DNA of 9,990 nt from the NCBI GenBank assembly GCA_049609065.1, contig JBMYYE010000091.1:1-9990 (forward strand), given 5' to 3'. The DNA comes from JBMYYE01 sp049609065 (GTDB taxonomy: Bacteria; Pseudomonadota; Alphaproteobacteria; Rhodobacterales; Rhodobacteraceae). Position numbers and translations under genes: made by a program. Positions 6,810 to 9,990 of this stretch are shown piece by piece (within the stretch, counting starts at the first letter, position 1; every line of letters starts with the position of its first letter). The notes beneath the pieces were generated by a model. It had not been told where the DNA came from. It saw nothing but the letters and a program-made list of their open reading frames with translations, and made no database searches.

Positions 6810-8027
6810 ATGAAAACACGCTTGCCCGTTATTTTCATCACATTCACCATCATGATTGATGCCATGGGAATTGGGCTCATCATGCCAGTGATGCCGGATC
6901 TTATTCGTGAAATCCAAGGCACGGATATTGCCAATGCCGCGAAATGGGGCGGGATCCTTGCGACGGCATGGGCGGTGATGCAGTTTATTTTCTCGCCGCT
7001 CATTGGCAATCTTTCCGATCGGTTTGGCCGAAAGCCCGTGATGATTTTATCGCTTGGGGTTATGGCATTTGATTATCTCATCATGGTGTTTGCCCATACG
7101 ATTTGGCTGTTGCTGATCGGGCGCTTGATCGGGGGGATCACGGCGGCGACTCATTCTACGGCCAATGCGTTTATGGCGGATATTTCAAAGAAAGGCGAGA
7201 AAGCGCAAAACTTTGGTCTTGTCTCCGCAGCCTTTGGGATTGGATTTATATTGGGGCCCGTTTTAGGGGGGCTTTTATCGGTTTACGGCCCGCGCGCACC
7301 GTTTATCGCGGCCGCAATCTTGGCAGGTGGCAACGCGGTATTCGGGCTAATCGTTATGCCCGAAACGGTGACGCCTGAAAAACGCCGCATCTTTGAATGG
7401 AAACGCGCCAACCCGTTTGGGGCGTTCAAATCTATTGGCAAATTGCCAGGTCTGATGCCTCTCATTATTGTGTTTTTTCTCTATAATGTGGCGACCTTTG
7501 TCTATCCTTCTGTCTGGTCCTATTTTGGGCAGCAACGCTTTGGCTGGTCCCCGCAAATTGTTGGTCTGAGCCTCGCCATTGTGGGGATTTCCATGGCGGT
7601 GGTGCAAGGCTGGCTCATTCGCGTTATCTTGCCCCGCTTTGGGTCAGAAAAAACCGTTCATATGGGGTTTCTCATTACGATTTTTGCATTCTTATCCATC
7701 GCCTTTATTCCCATCGGTTGGCTTGTCTTAATCCTCACCCCGATCAGCGCCTTAGGGGGGCTCGCAGCCCCTGCCCTAAACGCGATCATGTCAGAAGAGG
7801 TCGATGACCGCCAACAAGGCGAATTGCAAGGCGCCCTCTCAAGCGTTGCCGCCTTGGGCACGATCATGGCCCCTTACACAATGACCCAAGTGTTTGGATA
7901 TTTCAGCGCCGCGAATGCACCCCTTTACTTTCCCGGTGCGCCTTTCATTCTTTCTGCCATCTTGATGGGGATTGCGATCGTGATCTTTACCCGCCACCAC
8001 CGATCAAATCACCGCCCCGCCCCCTAA
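6810..8027 (+). CDS. TetA-like MFS drug/H+ antiporter
   Basis: Twelve-segment major facilitator transporter of 405 aa in the TCR/Tet subfamily. Seen: the first helix with IDAMGIGLIMPVMPDL (16-31), very like the start of class A/C tetracycline exporters, including the conserved membrane Asp17; motif A GNLSDRFGRKP (66-76); Asp88 in the third helix; motif C region GPVLGGLL (149-156); WSYFGQQRFGWS (236-247) and the loop VDDRQQGELQGALSS (331-345), also typical of TetA relatives. It should expel a small hydrophobic or drug-like compound from the cytoplasm in exchange for protons. Chromosomal Tet-like carriers are common in this bacterial family and need not confer tetracycline resistance. The start directly follows the upstream TAA with no clear Shine-Dalgarno sequence, so it is probably coupled. 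No TetR-type regulator is adjacent. No strong terminator follows. Confidence 0.9.
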   Translation: MKTRLPVIFITFTIMIDAMGIGLIMPVMPDLIREIQGTDIANAAKWGGILATAWAVMQFIFSPLIGNLSDRFGRKPVMILSLGVMAFDYLIMVFAHTIWLLLIGRLIGGITAATHSTANAFMADISKKGEKAQNFGLVSAAFGIGFILGPVLGGLLSVYGPRAPFIAAAILAGGNAVFGLIVMPETVTPEKRRIFEWKRANPFGAFKSIGKLPGLMPLIIVFFLYNVATFVYPSVWSYFGQQRFGWSPQIVGLSLAIVGISMAVVQGWLIRVILPRFGSEKTVHMGFLITIFAFLSIAFIPIGWLVLILTPISALGGLAAPALNAIMSEEVDDRQQGELQGALSSVAALGTIMAPYTMTQVFGYFSAANAPLYFPGAPFILSAILMGIAIVIFTRHHRSNHRPAP

Positions 8028-8072
8028 CCCCGCACCCAAAATGGTACAAACTGGCTATATTTCGATGGAAAA

Positions 8073-8098
8073 CACCAAAACACCCTAGCGATTTGGTG
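8073..8098 (+). promoter_or_regulatory. Inverted repeat upstream of the ArsR gene
   Basis: CACCAAA (8073-8079) and TTTGGTG (8092-8098) are exact reverse complements separated by 12 bases. They lie just before a possible -10 element TATGAT (8111-8116), for which I see no good -35. The repeat could be an operator, perhaps autoregulatory, or the stem of a weak hairpin ending the MFS transcript. The rest of the gap 8028-8129 shows nothing else clear. Confidence 0.4.
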
Positions 8099-8129
8099 AT
8101 CGGCCCCTTATATGATACCTTAGTAAAAA

Positions 8130-8486
8130 ATGAAGGGGTTCGTGGTGGAACTTACATTTGATCAAATTGGATTTGTCGCGGGGGATAATACCGTTGATAC
8201 CAATGACATGGGCAATAATGCGGATGCCGCGTCGAAGTTCTTGAAGGCGCTGTCCCATGAAGGGCGGCTGATGATCTTATGTCACCTCACCCATGGCGAA
8301 CGCTCTGTCACCGAACTTGAACAGCTCTTATCGTCACGCCAAGCTGCCGTAAGCCAGCAACTCGCACGTTTACGTTCAGATGGATTGGTGCAGGCGCGCC
8401 GCGATGGCAAAGTCATTTACTACAAGCTTGCTGATCAGAAAGTAGAGCGCATGCTCGCGCTGGTCCATGACATGTTCTGTGGCTAA
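8130..8486 (+). CDS. ArsR-family repressor, SqrR/BigR-like persulfide sensor candidate
   Basis: Winged-helix ArsR/SmtB-family DNA-binding regulator of 118 aa. Seen: ALSHEGRLMILCHL (40-53), the recognition-helix region SSRQAAVSQQLARLR (68-82) and the wing ARRDGKVIYYKL (89-100). Only two cysteines occur, Cys51 and Cys117, 66 residues apart. From memory, sulfide-responsive SqrR (Cys41/Cys107) and BigR (Cys42/Cys108) have the same spacing, and the metal-binding ELCVCDL motif of ArsR/SmtB is absent. Inference: it senses persulfide through a Cys-Cys tetrasulfide and represses sulfide-oxidation genes. The convergent FccB/SoxF gene supports this. Start: ATG 8130 lacks a ribosome binding site; GTG 8145, six bases after GAAGGGG (8132-8138), is at least as likely and would give 113 aa. 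A third option is ATG 8208. The family is certain, the sensory role probable. Confidence 0.88.
   Translation: MKGFVVELTFDQIGFVAGDNTVDTNDMGNNADAASKFLKALSHEGRLMILCHLTHGERSVTELEQLLSSRQAAVSQQLARLRSDGLVQARRDGKVIYYKLADQKVERMLALVHDMFCG
8132..8138 (+). promoter_or_regulatory. Possible ribosome binding site for a GTG start of the ArsR gene
   Basis: GAAGGGG lies six bases before GTG 8145, which is in frame with the ArsR coding region. If used, the protein loses five N-terminal residues. It overlaps the alternative ATG 8130 codon, so only one of the two starts is likely to be real. Confidence 0.45.
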
Positions 8487-8507
8487 AAACCGGTTCACCG
8501 GACTGTA

Positions 8508-8531
8508 AAAGCAGGCCCGAAGGCCTGCTTT
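8508..8531. terminator. Bidirectional terminator between ArsR and flavoprotein genes
   Basis: AAAGCAGGCC (8508-8517) pairs perfectly with GGCCTGCTTT (8522-8531) around a CGAA loop. T-rich sequence follows on the plus strand (TTTCTTTGTTTT), and a run of A residues precedes the stem, giving a shorter U-tract on the minus strand. It therefore serves both convergent genes, ending the ArsR transcript rightward and the FccB-like transcript leftward, just after each stop codon. Confidence 0.9.
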
Positions 8532-8538
8532 CTTTGTT

Positions 8539-9804
8539 TTAGCCAAACATATCGGCTGTGATACCTTCGTACCAGCCAACGCTTTCTTCATAGGTCGCTT
8601 TGCGTAATGTGGCGGCTTCGCCCGGTTGGGAAATAAAGCCTGATGTTTTGGCGATTTTTTCCTCGGTCGCTTCATAAGATGCGCCAACCTTCACGCCATC
8701 ATCCGTTGTGATCAACGACCAGCAGGTGTTGGAAAACTTCGCAGGGAAGAGCTTCGACCCCAAAAGCGCCGAACGGATCGCCATCGCACAGACTTTCGCC
8801 TGTGAATTCGCGGAAAAGCCAGATTTTGGCATATCCCCTTGATGCGACGCATCCCCCAAAATGTGGATGTTCGGATCAACACGCGATTCCATTGTTGCCC
8901 CCTTCACAGGTGCCCAGCCTTTTTCATTGGTCACGCCTGCGATTTCTGCAATGCGGCCTGCTTTTTGGGCGGGGATCACATTACAAACGTCAACCTTTTC
9001 GACGCTTCCATCGATCACGACGTCCATACTGTCTGGGCGTACTTCGACTTTGTCACCACCAAAGTCAGGGCCGATACGCTCAATCATGCCGCCGTAATGG
9101 GCTTCCCAGCCTTCTTCGAACAATCCTTGTTTGGAGAATTTCGGTTTCGGATCGACAATCAAAATTTTTGCCGTTGGGTTATTGTTTTTCAAGAAATGCG
9201 CAACCATTGAGACCCGCTCATAGGGCCCTGGAGGACAGCGGTAAGGGTTTGGCGGCGCAACCATGGCAAAGGTCCCGCCTGCGGGCATTGCGTCAAGCTG
9301 CGCTTTCAAAAGCTGCGTTTGCGATCCAGCCTTATAGGCGTGTGGCATCTTGCCTTGGGCTTCAATGCTCCAACCTGGGACGGCACCTTCGACGAAGTCG
9401 ATGCCTGGCGCAATCACAAGGCGATCATAGCCCAGTGTGTGCCCGCCTGCCAAAGAAACCGTTTTTGCATCGCGGTCTACACCGATCGCCCAGTCATGGA
9501 CCACGTTGATCCCATATTCGGACGCAAGCGTGCCATAACTATGCCCAAGGCTCGAAAATTCGCGAAAGCCCCCTAAATACAGGTTTGAGAAAAAGCAGGT
9601 GTAATAGGTGCGCGTTGGTTCGATCAATGTCACATCAAGCGCCCCTTTGCTGTCTTTTGCAAGATAACGCGCAGCCGTCGCACCGCCTGCGCCCCCACCA
9701 ATCACCACCACACGTGGCTTTGTGCTGGCCCGTACAAATGGAGCAGAGAGCACCATGCTGGCCGCTGCTCCTGTTCCGATAAATCCGCGTCTTGTTAAAG
9801 TCAT
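8539..9804 (-). CDS. fccB: Sulfide dehydrogenase (flavocytochrome c) flavoprotein subunit, FccB/SoxF-like
   Basis: Periplasmic FAD enzyme of 421 aa that oxidises sulfide to sulfur and passes electrons to a cytochrome c partner. Seen: a Tat signal TRRGFIG (4-10) with a hydrophobic run and likely cleavage near VRA-S (24-27); the FAD Rossmann loop VVVIGGGAGGATAARYL (32-48); and YYTCFFSN (67-74), whose Cys70 matches the cysteine that binds FAD covalently in Allochromatium FccB. Cys190 (RCPPGPYER) and Cys361 (NTCWSLI) match the redox-active disulfide pair. The second FAD segment is LGDA...MPKSGFSANSQ (316-335), and the C-terminus WYEGITADMFG is also family-like. All key residues are intact. It could equally be called soxF. 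Start 9804 is fixed by AGGAGG and the Tat motif. No cytochrome gene lies in the window; it may lie beyond the right edge. Confidence 0.92.
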   Translation of the reverse strand: MTLTRRGFIGTGAAASMVLSAPFVRASTKPRVVVIGGGAGGATAARYLAKDSKGALDVTLIEPTRTYYTCFFSNLYLGGFREFSSLGHSYGTLASEYGINVVHDWAIGVDRDAKTVSLAGGHTLGYDRLVIAPGIDFVEGAVPGWSIEAQGKMPHAYKAGSQTQLLKAQLDAMPAGGTFAMVAPPNPYRCPPGPYERVSMVAHFLKNNNPTAKILIVDPKPKFSKQGLFEEGWEAHYGGMIERIGPDFGGDKVEVRPDSMDVVIDGSVEKVDVCNVIPAQKAGRIAEIAGVTNEKGWAPVKGATMESRVDPNIHILGDASHQGDMPKSGFSANSQAKVCAMAIRSALLGSKLFPAKFSNTCWSLITTDDGVKVGASYEATEEKIAKTSGFISQPGEAATLRKATYEESVGWYEGITADMFG

Positions 9805-9810
9805 GTCAAT

Positions 9811-9816
9811 CCTCCT
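9811..9816 (-). promoter_or_regulatory. Strong ribosome binding site fixing the fccB start
   Basis: AGGAGG on the minus strand, six bases before ATG 9804. It rejects the in-frame upstream ATG at 9897, which would bury the Tat signal behind 31 residues without family resemblance. Confidence 0.88.
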
Positions 9817-9908
9817 TCGTTGAGATGAATGGCTCAAATTTGCAGCATTACGTTCGGGTTGCGTGCGTTTCCGCCCGCTGCACTCCAAACATGGCATATC
9901 AAAGCCAG

Positions 9909-9931
9909 TTTAGGCAAAATATTTGCCCAAA
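9909..9931. promoter_or_regulatory. Near-perfect palindrome upstream of fccB, candidate operator
   Basis: The arms TTTAGGCAAA (9909-9918) and TTTGCCCAAA (9922-9931) are reverse complements with a single mismatch, around the 3-base centre ATA. The inner GGCAAA/TTTGCC is exact. It lies 105-127 bases upstream of the flavoprotein start, in a 186-base stretch (9805-9990) where I see no gene. Its symmetry and size fit a dimeric winged-helix repressor such as the ArsR protein at 8130-8486, but no matching copy occurs before that gene, and no convincing promoter could be placed beside it. Confidence 0.5.
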
Positions 9932-9990
9932 GAAAACACCACCACTGGGGTGCTTTATTCTTCTAAATTCTAAAAGTAGGCCACCAATGC

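Noticed and set aside
6810..8027. Acquired tetracycline-resistance gene
   Set aside because: The protein has Tet-family motifs, but its base and codon use look like its neighbours. It is fused into a chromosomal operon, and no tetR or mobile element is adjacent.
8839..9509. Plus-strand open frames opposite the FccB-like gene
   Set aside because: They are antisense frames of a well-supported gene, lack ribosome binding sites and show no domain.
9805..9897. N-terminal extension of the FccB-like protein from ATG 9897, containing a CLEC-like cysteine pair
   Set aside because: The strong AGGAGG and Tat signal fix the start at 9804. The extension has no Shine-Dalgarno sequence, and the cysteines are not a haem motif.
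9938..9970. Possible terminator or second operator in the right-edge gap (CACC and GGTG arms)
   Set aside because: Only about four pairs form, with mismatches. The sequence is repetitive enough to give this by chance.

Overview
The window looks like a chromosomal segment of an alphaproteobacterium, most likely of the Rhodobacteraceae/roseobacter group. The reasons are the fabA-fabB-fabI order, the alphaproteobacterial flavour of FabI, a SqrR/BigR-type ArsR repressor beside a SoxF/FccB-type sulfide dehydrogenase flavoprotein, and moderate GC content judged by eye. No rRNA, tRNA, CRISPR array, insertion sequence or phage gene is visible. Coding density is high and no gene-free stretch exceeds about 190 bases.

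Layout. (1) 57-1070, +: a membrane-anchored alpha/beta hydrolase. (2) 1071-1178: a gap holding a long bulged hairpin. (3) 1179-3735, +: fabA, fabB and fabI, the enzymes that introduce the cis double bond, elongate the unsaturated chain and reduce enoyl-ACP in type II fatty acid synthesis. The cluster ends at a strong intrinsic terminator (3755-3785). (4) 3840-8027, +: four genes packed with overlaps or no gap: a soluble alpha/beta hydrolase, a PLP-dependent threonine/serine dehydratase-like enzyme, an endonuclease/exonuclease/phosphatase-fold protein and a TetA-like drug/H+ antiporter. They are probably one transcript, but their shared purpose is not evident. (5) 8130-8486, +: an ArsR-family repressor with a cysteine pair 66 residues apart, as in persulfide sensors. 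(6) 8508-8531: a bidirectional terminator between convergent genes. (7) 8539-9804, -: a Tat-exported FccB/SoxF flavoprotein. Its upstream region carries a near-perfect 23-bp palindrome.

How the genes work together: the fab genes form a standard housekeeping unit. The ArsR repressor and the FccB/SoxF protein plausibly form a sulfide-sensing and sulfide-oxidising pair, with the partner cytochrome expected beyond the right edge. Most of the window is ordinary. The points worth a second look are the regulatory palindromes, the sulfide-sensor reading of the ArsR protein, and the odd four-gene operon. I see no clear evidence of a wholly new system.
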